In this document: positions 44,756 to 53,612 of the stretch, piece after piece
Numbering within the stretch: position 1 is the first letter of the stretch
Layout of the letters: each line of letters starts with the position of its first letter
Source of the DNA: JANNNF01 sp963772935
Lineage (GTDB): Bacteria > Pseudomonadota > Alphaproteobacteria > Rhodobacterales > Rhodobacteraceae
NCBI GenBank assembly: GCA_963772935.1
Contig: CAVYZK010000009.1
Span: forward strand, 558,001 to 622,000
Length of the DNA stretch: 64,000 nt
Direction: 5' to 3'
The notes under the pieces: generated by a model
Databases searched by the model: none
What the model saw: the letters and a program-made list of their open reading frames with translations, nothing else
What the model was told of the DNA's origin: nothing
Position numbers and translations under genes: made by a program

Positions 44756-45715
44756 ATGGAGAAGTCTGCCGACGCCTTCCGCACCATCAGCGAGGTCGCC
44801 GATCTTCTGGAAACGCCAGCCCATGTGCTGCGGTTCTGGGAAAGCCGTTTTCCGCAGATCAAACCTGTAAAGCGCGCCGGGGGGCGGCGGTATTACCGTC
44901 CGTCCGACGTGGCATTGCTGACGGGAATCAAGCAGTTGCTGCATGATGAAGGCATGACCATCCGTGGCGTGCAGCGCATCTTGCGCGAACAGGGTGTGCG
45001 GCATGTCGCAGGCCTGACCGATGACCCGTCGCCCGAGGAAGAAGCCTTGGAGGCCGCAATGATGGCGCGGCTGGATATGGAAGAGCCCTATCCGCGCACC
45101 ACGGTAGAGATTGCCGCCGAACAGGCGCTTGCGCTGGAAGCCGCGTTGGAGGCACCGGTGGCGGCTGTGGTGCTGCCCTTCCGCCAAGCTGAACCTGTGC
45201 CAGCCGAGCCTGTGCAACCCGATCTGCCGCTGGAGCCTGTGGCGGCGGAGGGTGCAGAGGAGTTGGATATCGCACCGGATGATGAGATTTATGGCGCGCA
45301 TGACCCTGCCATGGAGCAGGACGCGCCTGTCGAACACAGCGCCGAGGCAGAAGCGGAGTATCCGTTTGAGGTAGAATTGGCCCTGGCGGTTGGCGAAGAC
45401 CCTGCCCCGGTTGCCGAGGAAATTGTGCCGCCCGTTGCTGCGCCGGAGCCAGACCCTGTGCCTGCCAGCCCGCCAAAAGGCCCCGGCCTGACGCTGACCT
45501 CGGTTATTGGAGCCACGCGCACGGCCGATCTGCCTGTCGAATCGTCAGCGCCGGCGGATGTGGCCGAGGAGATGCCGATCCCGCTGGCCAACCGTCTGCG
45601 CGCCCTGCCCCACACTGCTCTTGCGCGGCATCAGGCCCCGGCCCGCGCATCGCTGGCCCGTCTGAAGGCCCTGCGCAACCGGCTTGCCAACCCCGCCACG
45701 CCGCCGCGCGGCTGA
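44756..45715 (+). CDS. MerR-family regulator with long acidic tail
   Basis: A 319-residue protein. Residues 9-75 are a MerR winged helix: FRTISEVADLLETPAHVLRFWESRFPQ (partly quoted), RAGGRRYYRPSDVALLTGIKQLL, EGMTIRGVQRILREQG. Instead of the usual short dimer helix and sensor domain there are about 230 residues of alanine/proline/glutamate-rich sequence with no predicted fold and a basic end (PARASLARLKALRNRLA). Genes like this follow ihfA in many Rhodobacterales. No effector cysteines are seen, so metal sensing is unlikely. Confidence 0.82.
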   Translation: MEKSADAFRTISEVADLLETPAHVLRFWESRFPQIKPVKRAGGRRYYRPSDVALLTGIKQLLHDEGMTIRGVQRILREQGVRHVAGLTDDPSPEEEALEAAMMARLDMEEPYPRTTVEIAAEQALALEAALEAPVAAVVLPFRQAEPVPAEPVQPDLPLEPVAAEGAEELDIAPDDEIYGAHDPAMEQDAPVEHSAEAEAEYPFEVELALAVGEDPAPVAEEIVPPVAAPEPDPVPASPPKGPGLTLTSVIGATRTADLPVESSAPADVAEEMPIPLANRLRALPHTALARHQAPARASLARLKALRNRLANPATPPRG

Positions 45716-45789
45716 CCTGCAAACAGTGCGGCAAAAGATGCGCTTATCTGCTTGCCCCCGCCCGAAAATGGGGTATGAAGCCCCTGTGT

Positions 45790-45867
45790 CGGGCCGTAGC
45801 GCAGCCTGGTTAGCGCGTCCGTCTGGGGGGCGGGAGGTCGAGAGTTCGAATCTCTCCGGCCCGACCA
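45790..45867 (+). tRNA. tRNA-Pro (anticodon GGG)
   Basis: A 78-base cloverleaf with acceptor CGGGCCG/CGGCCCG, D-arm TAGCGCAGCCTGGTTAGCGC, anticodon loop CTGGGGG (anticodon GGG, reading CCC) and T-loop GTTCGAATC. The 3' ACCA is encoded. Confidence 0.96.
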
Positions 45868-45871
45868 AAGT

Positions 45872-45914
45872 AAACCTGCCCGCCAGCCGCAAGGTTGCGC
45901 GGGCGGTTTCTTTT
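45872..45914 (+). terminator. tRNA-Pro terminator
   Basis: AAACC(T)GCCCGC (45872-45883) pairs with GCGGGCGGTTT (45899-45909) with one bulged base, followed by CTTTTTG. It lies 4 bases after the tRNA and ends 20 bases before the next gene. Confidence 0.8.
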
Positions 45915-45934
45915 TGTGACTTCAGGGGGCTTTG

Positions 45935-47011
45935 ATGACAGCACATGGCGTTCTTCCCTCGCAGGCCCTGCGCGCGCTGATCGCCACTGGGGCCATCAGC
46001 GCCAGCCCCGCGATTGACGCAGCCCAGATTCAACCCGCCAGTCTGGACCTGCGGCTTGGGACGGTCGCCTACCGGGTGCGTGCGTCGTTTCTGGCGGGGG
46101 CCGGGGCGAAGGTCAGCGACCGGATTGCTGAGTTCGAGATGCACCGGGTCGATCTGTCGGCGGGGGCTGTGCTGGAAAAGGGCTGTGTCTATGTGATCCC
46201 GCTGGCGGAGCGGCTGGCTTTGCCGAGCGGGATCACGGCGGTGGCCAATGCCAAATCCTCGACCGGGCGGCTGGATTTGCTGACGCGGACGATCACCGAC
46301 GGCGGGGTGGAATTTGACCGGATTCCCGAGGGTTACACCGGGCCCTTGTATGCCGAGGTTTGCCCGCGCAGCTTTTCGGTGCTGGTGCGGGCGGGGCAGC
46401 GGCTGAACCAGATCCGGTTCCGCGCCGGGCAATCGGTGGTCGATGATGCGGGTCTTGCGGCCCTGCATGCGGCGGAACCGCTGGTGTCGGGTCAGGCGGT
46501 GATTTCCGATGGGTTGGGCTTTTCGGTAGACCTGTCGCCTGCGACGGGCAACCTTGTGGGCTACCGCGCCAAGCCCCATGCCGGGGTGATTGATCTGGAC
46601 CGGATCGGCCACTACCCCGCTGCCGATTTTTGGGAGGAAATCCGCACGGCGGACGCCCGCATCATCCTCGACCCCGGTGCCTTTTACATTCTGGTCAGCC
46701 GCGAGGCGGTGACGATCCCCCCCGATTATGCCGCCGAAATGGCACCGTATCTGGCGATGGTGGGGGAATTCCGGGTGCATTACGCGGGGTTCTTTGACCC
46801 CGGGTTCGGCTATGCTACCGCAGGCGGGGCCGGGTCGCGCGGGGTGCTGGAGGTGCGCTGCCACGAGGCCCCGTTTGTGCTGGAACACGGGCAGGTCGTG
46901 GGGCGGCTGGTCTATGAGCGGATGGCTGAGCGGCCAGAGGCCTTGTACGGCGAGGGGATTGCCTCGAATTATCAAGGTCAGGGGCTGAAACTGGCCAAGC
47001 AGTTCCGTTAG
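45935..47011 (+). CDS. dcd: Bidomain dCTP deaminase-like protein
   Basis: A 358-residue protein of the dUTPase/dCTP deaminase superfamily, about twice the length of E. coli Dcd. ATG 45935 is used (purine run AGGGGG before it). The N-terminal half has QIQPASLDLRLGTVAYRV (start of the Dcd domain), VANAKSSTGRLDLLTRTITDGG (nucleotide-binding serine/arginine) and GYTGPLYAEVCPRSFSVLVR. The second half repeats the pattern (FYILVSREAVTIPPDYAAEM, HYAGFFDPGFGYATAGGAG, LEVRCHEAPFVLEHGQVVGRL). Such double-domain proteins occur in Alphaproteobacteria and supply dUMP for thymidylate. It converges on the PACE gene with a 4-base overlap. Confidence 0.85.
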   Translation: MTAHGVLPSQALRALIATGAISASPAIDAAQIQPASLDLRLGTVAYRVRASFLAGAGAKVSDRIAEFEMHRVDLSAGAVLEKGCVYVIPLAERLALPSGITAVANAKSSTGRLDLLTRTITDGGVEFDRIPEGYTGPLYAEVCPRSFSVLVRAGQRLNQIRFRAGQSVVDDAGLAALHAAEPLVSGQAVISDGLGFSVDLSPATGNLVGYRAKPHAGVIDLDRIGHYPAADFWEEIRTADARIILDPGAFYILVSREAVTIPPDYAAEMAPYLAMVGEFRVHYAGFFDPGFGYATAGGAGSRGVLEVRCHEAPFVLEHGQVVGRLVYERMAERPEALYGEGIASNYQGQGLKLAKQFR

Positions 47012-47433
47012 CCAGAGACGGGTCGCCATCGGTCATAGACCATGTGGAACACATAGGCATAGGCGGCGTAGGCGAGAGAAAAGCCGATGTCGACCAGCAG
47101 CGCCGTGGCAAAGGAATGCCCGCCAAGCGCCATCAGCAACGGCAGTGTGACCACCATCACCGTCACCTCATGGCTGAGGGCATGGATCAGGCGCAGCTTC
47201 TGCGGACGGTCGCTGGCCACGCGTCCGGTCAGCCGCAGGTCCAGCCCGTCGAAGGCCGCGTTGTGCATCGGGGACCAGACCATTGCGGCCAGTGACAAGG
47301 CAAGCACGATGGTCAGGGTTTCGGGTGCTGATACGCCAAAGGCCAGTGCGTAGGCTGGCCCGACCAGCGCGATCCCGCCAGCCTCGAAGGCAATAGTCTG
47401 CAATATGCGTTCACGAAATGTGCGCAGCGACAT
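47008..47433 (-). CDS. PACE-family (chlorhexidine-type) efflux protein
   Basis: A 141-residue membrane protein (ATG 47433; ATG 47460 would add 9 residues) with four helices arranged as two pairs (bacterial transmembrane pair domains). It carries the family motifs RTFRERILQTIAFEAGGIAL, MVWSPMHNAAFDGLDLRL with the conserved WNxxFD-type element, and RLIHALSHEVTVMVV (HExT-like). Such proteins export biocides and short-chain diamines. The natural substrate here is unknown. It has its own short leader. Confidence 0.8.
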   Translation of the reverse strand: MSLRTFRERILQTIAFEAGGIALVGPAYALAFGVSAPETLTIVLALSLAAMVWSPMHNAAFDGLDLRLTGRVASDRPQKLRLIHALSHEVTVMVVTLPLLMALGGHSFATALLVDIGFSLAYAAYAYVFHMVYDRWRPVSG

Positions 47434-47538
47434 GATCTGATCCAATGATATATGGGCCAAAATAAACGGCCCAAGTCTTCAATGGAGACAAAGTATCAGA
47501 AAATGGCCGCGCTGACTATTGCGCCAAAAGGGGTGGGT

Positions 47539-47745
47539 TTAGAGACGCCGGGTCAGGCGTGCGGCCTGCTTGGCACGTTTGGCCATCGCCTTGGCGGATT
47601 GCGCCTGCGCGTGGTCTTCGGGGGTCATGTCGGCGGCTGGCTTGCCCCGGCGGCTGGCATAGTCGATGCCCATATCAACGCCCTTGTTCACCACTTTGCG
47701 GATCAGAAGGTTGGTGATCATCTGGATGATGCTGTTGAAGTTCAT
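47539..47745 (-). CDS. Small conserved-type protein after scpB
   Basis: A 68-residue protein starting MNFNSIIQMITNLLIRKVVN at ATG 47745. An N-terminal amphipathic or membrane-associated helix is followed by a charged, alanine/lysine-rich tail (AKAMAKRAKQAARLTRRL). In Rhodobacterales scpB is often followed by tatA, but this protein lacks the TatA FG motif and is not TatA. Its start is 4 bases past the scpB stop. Function unknown. Confidence 0.55.
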   Translation of the reverse strand: MNFNSIIQMITNLLIRKVVNKGVDMGIDYASRRGKPAADMTPEDHAQAQSAKAMAKRAKQAARLTRRL

Positions 47746-47749
47746 GGCG

Positions 47750-48388
47750 CTAATCCTCAAAAAGCTCGGATTGTCCGATGCTTGGCTCGTCTTCTTCATC
47801 CGGTTTCTGAACAGCGCCCGGCAAGGGCCGGTTGTCCAGCAACCCGGCAGCACGCAGTTCCTTCAGCCCGGGTAAATCACGGGCGGATTCGAGGCCGAAG
47901 TGGTCAAGGAAATGTTCTGTCACCACGAATGTCACCGGGCGGCCCGGCGTCATGCGGCGGCGGCCCAGCCTGATCCAGTCCAGTTCCAGCAACTGGTCCA
48001 CGGTGCCCCGGCTGACCGCGACGCCACGAATTTCCTCGATCTCGGCGCGGGTGACGGGTTGGTGGTAGGCGACGATCGCCAGAGTTTCGGTTGCAGCGCG
48101 GGAAAGTTTGCGCTGCTCCACCGTTTCCTTGTGCATCAGGTGGCCAAGATCGGGGGCGGTGCGCATGGCATAGGCGTCACCCACCCGCACCAGATTGACC
48201 CCCCGCCCCTCATAGCGGCGGCGCAGGTTGGCCAAAGCCTCTGCCGCGTCGCAGCCATGCGGCATCCGGGCAGAAAGCTCTGCCACCGTCATCGGGTCTG
48301 CGCCCGCAAAGAGAATTGCCTCGACCATGCGTTCCTGTTCGCCCATCGGGGGGGCGTCAAAGAGACTTTTCTCAAAGGAATCGGTCAT
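47750..48388 (-). CDS. scpB: Segregation and condensation protein ScpB
   Basis: A 212-residue winged-helix subunit of the SMC-ScpAB condensin. It has EQERMVEAILFAGADPMTVAELSARMP, SRAATETLAIVAYHQPVTRAEIEEIRGV (the family signature, partly quoted) and GRRRMTPGRPVTFVVTEHFLDHFG. The start at ATG 48388 overlaps the end of scpA by 4 bases (ATGA). Length is normal for the group. Confidence 0.94.
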   Translation of the reverse strand: MTDSFEKSLFDAPPMGEQERMVEAILFAGADPMTVAELSARMPHGCDAAEALANLRRRYEGRGVNLVRVGDAYAMRTAPDLGHLMHKETVEQRKLSRAATETLAIVAYHQPVTRAEIEEIRGVAVSRGTVDQLLELDWIRLGRRRMTPGRPVTFVVTEHFLDHFGLESARDLPGLKELRAAGLLDNRPLPGAVQKPDEEDEPSIGQSELFED

Positions 48389-49170
48389 ATCTGTGTCCGC
48401 CGGATTTGAATCGGCGCGAAAGTGTCACCCTGACGCAGGGCCACCTGCCCCCGTTTCGCCAGTTCCAGCACGGCGGCGAAATGGGCGGCGGTGGCAGACC
48501 TGCGGCGCATCGGGTTGCCGTCCCAGCCATCGGGCAGGAAGGTCGTCAGGTCTGCCCAATCGCCCATATAGCCGATCAGCCCGCGCATACGCTCCAGCGC
48601 CTGTTCCATGGTAAACACATGGTCGCGGTCCATCACGAAGGGGCGGAATTCATCCTTGGTGCGGATGCGGGCATAGGCGCGCATGAGGTCGATCAGAGTG
48701 GCGCCGTAGGTGACCTTGCGGTGCAGGGTGACATCTTCGGGCAGGCCACGGGCAAAGAAGTTGCGACCCAACTGGTCACGCGCCATCAGGTCGGCGGACG
48801 CCTGCCGCATCGCGGCCAGCCGTTCAAGCTGGTAGGCCAGATGGGCGGCCAGATCCTCGGCTGACGGGCCATCCTCGCCGGGTTCGGGGGGCAGCAGCAG
48901 GCGGGATTTGAGGAAGGCAAGCCATGCCGCCATCACCAGATAATCGGCAGCAAGTTCGATCCGCAGGGCGGTGGCGCGCTGCACGAAGCCAAGGTATTGC
49001 TCGGCCAGATCCAGCACAGAGATCTTGCGCAGGTCCACCTTCTGGGTGCGGCTGAGCATCAGCAGCAAATCGAGCGGGCCTTCAAAGCCATCGACATCGA
49101 CGATCAGAGCCTCGGCGGCGATGCGGTCGGCGGTTGAGAGGCGTTCGGGTTCGGACCAGTCGTCGCTCAT
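48385..49170 (-). CDS. scpA: Segregation and condensation protein ScpA
   Basis: The 261-residue kleisin of the SMC-ScpAB complex. ATG 49170 (MSDDWSEPERL...) overlaps the nagZ stop; the longer frame is inside nagZ. The kleisin N-terminus is LIVDVDGFEGPLDLLLMLSR and KVDLRKISVLDLAEQYL; next are ADYLVMAAWLAFLKSRLLLP and, at the C-terminal winged helix, ATAAHFAAVLELAKRGQVALRQ. It occurs in the usual nagZ-scpA-scpB string. Confidence 0.94.
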   Translation of the reverse strand: MSDDWSEPERLSTADRIAAEALIVDVDGFEGPLDLLLMLSRTQKVDLRKISVLDLAEQYLGFVQRATALRIELAADYLVMAAWLAFLKSRLLLPPEPGEDGPSAEDLAAHLAYQLERLAAMRQASADLMARDQLGRNFFARGLPEDVTLHRKVTYGATLIDLMRAYARIRTKDEFRPFVMDRDHVFTMEQALERMRGLIGYMGDWADLTTFLPDGWDGNPMRRRSATAAHFAAVLELAKRGQVALRQGDTFAPIQIRRTQI

Positions 49171-50177
49171 GCCGGCATCAGCGCGGCAAGGTCGGCCTCT
49201 AACCCCGCGATATCGACCGTGTCTGGCGGGTGGCGGAGGGCGAGTGCGGCCTGCACGCGGGCCAGCGTGGCGGGGGTCATCGCGCCTGCGGCGGCTGCCA
49301 CCTCGACCATCTGGTCCATGTCGCCCTTGCAATGCAGGGCAATATCGCAACCTGCGGCGATCGACCGGGCGGTCCGTTCGGCCAGCGTCCCCGACAGCGC
49401 CTGCATGTTCAGATCGTCGGTCATCAGCAGGCCCTGAAACCCGATCTGAGTGCGGATCACGTCGATCATCACGCGCGATTGGGTGGCGGGGTTTTCGGCG
49501 TCATAGGCGGCAAAGACGATATGCGCCGTCATCGCCATCGGCACATCGTTCAGGGCGGCGAAGGGGGCGAAATCGGTTGATATCAGGGTGTCACGGTCGG
49601 TGGTGACGGTGGGCAGGTCCAGATGGGTGTCGTTCTGGCTGCGGCCATGGCCGGGCATATGCTTGATCACCGGCAGCACGCCGCCTGCCAGATGGGCGTC
49701 GGCCACGGCGCGGGCAATGACGGAAACCGTTGCAGGATCAGTGCCATAGCAGCGGTTCCTCAGAAACGGATGCGTCAGGTCCGAGGCGATATCCGCCACA
49801 GGCGCACAGTTGGCGTCAATGCCCACGGCGCGCAACTCGGCGGCAATCAGGCGCGAACGCAGGGCCATGGCGCGGGCGGCAGAGGCAAGATCGCCCGCGC
49901 CAAGCACCTGATCCAGCGGGGGGATAAATTCGCGCCAATGGGGGCTGCGCAGGCGTTGCACCCGCCCGCCTTCCTGATCGACCAGCACCGGGGCATCGCG
50001 GCCAACGGCCGCGCGCAGATCGGCGGTCAGGCGCGACAGTTGGGCGGGGGTATCGACGTTGCGGGCGAAGATGATGAAGCCCATGGGGTCGGCATCACGG
50101 AAAAAATCACGTTCCGACGGGGTCAGCGTCAGCCCGTCGCAGCCAAAGATGGTGGCCCCCGTACCAAGCGCGCTCAT
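49167..50177 (-). CDS. nagZ: Beta-N-acetylhexosaminidase (GH3)
   Basis: Removes GlcNAc from anhydro-muropeptides during cell-wall recycling in the cytoplasm. 336 residues. It has LVDQEGGRVQRLR near residue 85, the family signature VIKHMPGHGRSQNDTHLDLP (the KH and catalytic His-Asp pair) and VLMTDDLNMQALSG-type LLMTDDLNMQALSG with the nucleophile Asp. No signal peptide. Overlaps the SPOR gene by 4 bases. Confidence 0.94.
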   Translation of the reverse strand: MSALGTGATIFGCDGLTLTPSERDFFRDADPMGFIIFARNVDTPAQLSRLTADLRAAVGRDAPVLVDQEGGRVQRLRSPHWREFIPPLDQVLGAGDLASAARAMALRSRLIAAELRAVGIDANCAPVADIASDLTHPFLRNRCYGTDPATVSVIARAVADAHLAGGVLPVIKHMPGHGRSQNDTHLDLPTVTTDRDTLISTDFAPFAALNDVPMAMTAHIVFAAYDAENPATQSRVMIDVIRTQIGFQGLLMTDDLNMQALSGTLAERTARSIAAGCDIALHCKGDMDQMVEVAAAAGAMTPATLARVQAALALRHPPDTVDIAGLEADLAALMPA

Positions 50178-51298
50178 CTTTGGGTAACCGGGATGCAGTT
50201 GTCATGGTCTGGCATCAGCGCGGTGCAGAGGCGGCGGGCGTCGTCTTCGGACTCGAACGGCATGGCGCGCAGGCGGTAGAAGGTGCTGCCGCCGCTGGTT
50301 GCAGCCTCGACCACCAGCGATTTGCCGGTCAGCAGCGCGCCGAATTTACCCTGCAAGCGCAGCCATTCCTCGCGCGCCTGATCGGCGGTGTCGAACGCGC
50401 CAAGCTGGATCAGCCTTGTGCCGGGGGTCAGGGTGGCGGGATCAACCTCGGTGGTGGCGGCAACGGGTGCCGCCTCTGGCGTGGCCTCGGCGACGGTGGT
50501 TGCAGCGCCTTCGCCCCGACGATGCGGGCGCGGCGACCGGGTGATCGCGCCCTCTGGCGCTTCGGTCTGTGGTTCCGGTGTCAGGGCGGCGAGGTCGGCG
50601 GGGTCATCGGCCAGATCGGACAGCGCCGGGGTGCCATCGGCCAGAGCCTCGGCCAAGGCGGCTGTCACTGCATCGTCGATGGCGGCTTCGGGCACCAGAG
50701 GGGCTGTTATGTCCGGGGAGGCGACCTCGGTGTCTGTCAGGGGTGCGGCGGGCAGTTCGGCGATGGACAGGTCTGCGGGGGCCGAGTCTATGGGAGCCAC
50801 ATCTGTGGGGGCCAAGTCTGTGGCAGGCACATCGGCTGCAACCGTGGCCTGCGCCTCCGGCGCCTCGCCAGTGGTCGCGGCAACCGGGGCGGTCAGCCCT
50901 GCCCCATCCTCAAGGCTCAACTCTACCGGGCGCGGGGCCAGAACCAGACGGTCGGGCGGTGGGGCGGCGGTGCCTTCGGCGGCGATGTCATTGACCGAGA
51001 GGCCCTGATAATCGGCCACCGTGCCGCCGGGGTTTTCGGGCGCCATGCGCATCGGTTCCAGTGCCGCGCGCACCACCGGCACGCCCGACACGTCGCGCAC
51101 GGCGAGCTTGTAGCCCCACATGCCCAAGCCAATCACCAGCGCCAGCGACGTCACCGCCCCGGCCAGGTTGATCACACGCTGATAGCGCCCCGGACGCGGG
51201 GGGGAATAGCCGTCGTAATCGTCGTAATCTGCATCCGCCATGCCGTGCCTCTGCCTGCGGGGTGGTTGATCCGCCCCTGCATTTGCCTGCTTCGCCAT
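50174..51298 (-). CDS. SPOR-domain membrane protein
   Basis: A 374-residue bitopic protein. The N-terminal cytoplasmic part is about 40 residues (tyrosine/aspartate-rich DYDDYDGYSPP), with one transmembrane helix (INLAGAVTSLALVIGLGMWGY, partly quoted) near residues 43-63. A long alanine/proline/aspartate linker (about 130-290) contains degenerate repeats such as LAPTDVAPIDSAPADLS. The SPOR domain (RLIQLGAFDTADQAREEW...) at about 295-374 binds denuded glycan at the division septum. DedD/FtsN-like in layout. It lies between argS and nagZ, a conserved place in the group. Confidence 0.85.
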   Translation of the reverse strand: MAKQANAGADQPPRRQRHGMADADYDDYDGYSPPRPGRYQRVINLAGAVTSLALVIGLGMWGYKLAVRDVSGVPVVRAALEPMRMAPENPGGTVADYQGLSVNDIAAEGTAAPPPDRLVLAPRPVELSLEDGAGLTAPVAATTGEAPEAQATVAADVPATDLAPTDVAPIDSAPADLSIAELPAAPLTDTEVASPDITAPLVPEAAIDDAVTAALAEALADGTPALSDLADDPADLAALTPEPQTEAPEGAITRSPRPHRRGEGAATTVAEATPEAAPVAATTEVDPATLTPGTRLIQLGAFDTADQAREEWLRLQGKFGALLTGKSLVVEAATSGGSTFYRLRAMPFESEDDARRLCTALMPDHDNCIPVTQR

Positions 51299-51315
51299 GG
51301 GGGTTTTGCGTTCGA

Positions 51316-53058
51316 TCAGCGCATTTCCTCAACCGGCGTCACGCCCAAGATACCAAGGCCTGCGCAAATAACAACGCCCGTGGCCCGCGCGAGGGCGATT
51401 TTTGCCTGCGAAGTGGCCGTATCGTCCTGCAAGAACCGGAGCGAGGCATCGTCATTGCCCTTGTTCCACAGCCCGTGAAAGTCGGACGCGAGTTCAAAGA
51501 GGTAAAACGCCACGCGGTGGGGTTCATTGCTGCGGGCGGCGATTTCCACCAGACGCGGCCATTCGGCCAGTTTGCGCGCCATTTCCAGTTCGGCCGCATG
51601 GCCCAGTTTGGTCAGGTCAGCCGCCGCCAGCGTGGCATCGTCACAGGCCACGCCCGCATCGCGCGCCTTGCGCAGGACCGAGTTCACCCGGGCATTGGCA
51701 TATTGCACATAGAACACCGGGTTGTCCTTGGACTGTTCCAGCACCTTGGCAAAGTCGAAATCCAGCGCCACGTCGTTCTTGCGGGTCAGCATCATGAAGC
51801 GGGTGACGTCCGCCCCCGCCTGTTCGACCACATCGCGCAGGGTCACAAAGGTGCCCGCCCGTTTGGACATCTTGAACGGCTCGCCGTTCTTGAACAGTTT
51901 GACCAGTTGCACCAGCTTGATATCCAAGGGCACCCGGCCATTGGACAGGGCCGACACCGCCGCCTTCATCCGTTTGACATAGCCGCCATGGTCGGCACCC
52001 AGAATGTCGATCAACTGATCAAAGCCGCGCTGAACCTTGTCGAAATGATAGGCGATGTCGGGGGCGAAATAGGTCCAGCCGCCATCGGATTTCATCACCG
52101 GGCGGTCCACGTCATCGCCATGCGCCGTGCTGCGGAACAGGGTCTGCACGCGGGGTTCCCAATCGTCCAGCGTCTTGCCTTTTGGCGGTTCCAGCGTGCC
52201 TTCATAGATCAGGCCCATGTCGCGCAGGGTCTGGATCGCGGCCTCGATCTTGCCGGTGCCGTACAGCGCTTTTTCAGACGAGAACACATCCATCTGCACG
52301 CCCAGCATGGCCAGATCGCCGCGGATTTCGTCCATCATCATCTTGGTGGCAAATTCGCGCACGTCAGCCATCCAGACGGATTCGGGCTGGTCGAGCAGCG
52401 TGGCCCCCCATTTGTCTTTCATCGCCTGGCCGACCGGGATCAGGTAATCGCCGGGATAGAGGCCCTCGGCAATCTCGGGGTCCAGCCCATGCGCCTCGCG
52501 GTAGCGTTCATAGGCGCTGCGCGCCAGCACATCGACCTGCGCGCCGCCGTCGTTGATGTAATATTCGCGGGTCACGTTCCAGCCGGAATAGGCCAAGAGG
52601 CGCGCCAAGGCATCGCCCACCACCGCACCGCGCACGTGGCCCACGTGCATGGGGCCAGTGGGGTTGGCGGATACAAACTCGACGTTGACCTTTTGGCCTG
52701 CGCCAAGGCTGGATTTGCCGTATTCGGTGCCCATGGTCAGCGCTGCCTTGACCACGCCCTGCCACAGGTCGGGGGTCAGCGACAGGTTCAGGAAACCGGG
52801 GCCAGCCACATCGACCCGCGCCACACGGGGATCGGCCTTCAGGCGGGTGGCGAGGGCATCTGCGATCACACGGGGGGCAAGGCTGGCGGGCTTGGCCAGC
52901 ACCATCGCGGCATTGGTCGCCATGTCGCCGTGGCTGGCCTCGCGCGGGGGTTCCACGGTGATGGCCGTGGTATCAAGACCGTCGGGCAGCACGCCCGCCG
53001 CCACAAGGTCGGCAACCGCCGCAACGACAAGGCTGCGGATATCGGCAAAGAGGTTCAT
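51316..53058 (-). CDS. argS: Arginyl-tRNA synthetase
   Basis: A 580-residue class I enzyme, ATG 53058 (MNLFADIRSLVVAAVADL). The ArgRS additional N-terminal domain is followed by the HIGH region ANPTGPMHVGHVRGAVVGD, YINDGGAQVDVLARS and the KMSKS-like GEPFKMSKRAGTFVTL, with DALRF-type sequence DVTRFMMLTRK and the anticodon-binding C-terminus. Length is standard. The longer upstream frame overlaps the holin gene and is not supported. SPOR and nagZ follow closely. Confidence 0.96.
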   Translation of the reverse strand: MNLFADIRSLVVAAVADLVAAGVLPDGLDTTAITVEPPREASHGDMATNAAMVLAKPASLAPRVIADALATRLKADPRVARVDVAGPGFLNLSLTPDLWQGVVKAALTMGTEYGKSSLGAGQKVNVEFVSANPTGPMHVGHVRGAVVGDALARLLAYSGWNVTREYYINDGGAQVDVLARSAYERYREAHGLDPEIAEGLYPGDYLIPVGQAMKDKWGATLLDQPESVWMADVREFATKMMMDEIRGDLAMLGVQMDVFSSEKALYGTGKIEAAIQTLRDMGLIYEGTLEPPKGKTLDDWEPRVQTLFRSTAHGDDVDRPVMKSDGGWTYFAPDIAYHFDKVQRGFDQLIDILGADHGGYVKRMKAAVSALSNGRVPLDIKLVQLVKLFKNGEPFKMSKRAGTFVTLRDVVEQAGADVTRFMMLTRKNDVALDFDFAKVLEQSKDNPVFYVQYANARVNSVLRKARDAGVACDDATLAAADLTKLGHAAELEMARKLAEWPRLVEIAARSNEPHRVAFYLFELASDFHGLWNKGNDDASLRFLQDDTATSQAKIALARATGVVICAGLGILGVTPVEEMR

Positions 53059-53074
53059 CTGATCAAATCCTGTC

Positions 53075-53612
53075 TCATAGCCTTTGGGGATGCCAGAGGC
53101 TGCGAGACAGGTCAAGGTATGGGCACCTATTCGCCGCGCCGCCAATCGCCCAAGGCCGGGTTTTCGGCATCTGCGGCAGGGTTTGTGGGGGCTTGGGGCG
53201 TGGCGGGGTTCCGGTGCGGTTGCGGAAATAGAACGTCTCGCGCGCGCCAAAGTAGAAGGCGACCACCGCACCAAGCAGCCACCACAGCGGTTCGGGCACC
53301 GCGTTCAGGCCGACCATGCGCTGCGCAAACTGCGGCGGATCGACCATCGCATAGACGAACATCCCGATGGTGCCAAAGGCCAGCAAGGGGCGCGGCAGGC
53401 GGTTCAGGCCGTCGACCAGACTGTCAAACCAGCCCGCGTTCGCTTGCCCGTATTCGGTGCTAAGCTGGTTCAGCGCGGCCATTTGTGCCGCCGCCGACAG
53501 TTCCATCCGCTTGGTGGCGGACGGTGTGAACACTTCGGCCACGCCCGGATGCCGCATCTGCCAACGCGGTGACCGTGCCCGCACCCCCAAGGATCTTGCC
53601 GATCACGCCCAT
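53075..53612 (-). CDS. Holin, gene-transfer-agent type (apparent +1 frameshift)
   Basis: About 178 residues once one base is removed. From ATG 53612 it reads MGVIGKILGGAGTVTALADAASG; then CCC at 53544-53546 (GGG on the coding strand) has one base too many and the frame continues as VAEVFTPSATKRMELSAAAQ, WFDSLVDGLNRLPRPLLAFGTIGMFVYAM and WWLLGAVVAFYFGARETFYF. Two or three hydrophobic segments and a charged C-terminal end are as in GTA/phage holins. It forms pores that let the adjacent endolysin reach the wall. It overlaps the endolysin stop by 10 bases. Confidence 0.78.

Noticed and set aside
47539..47745. tatA, expected after scpB in this group
   Set aside because: The protein lacks the FG-hinge and the usual TatA N-terminal helix motif.
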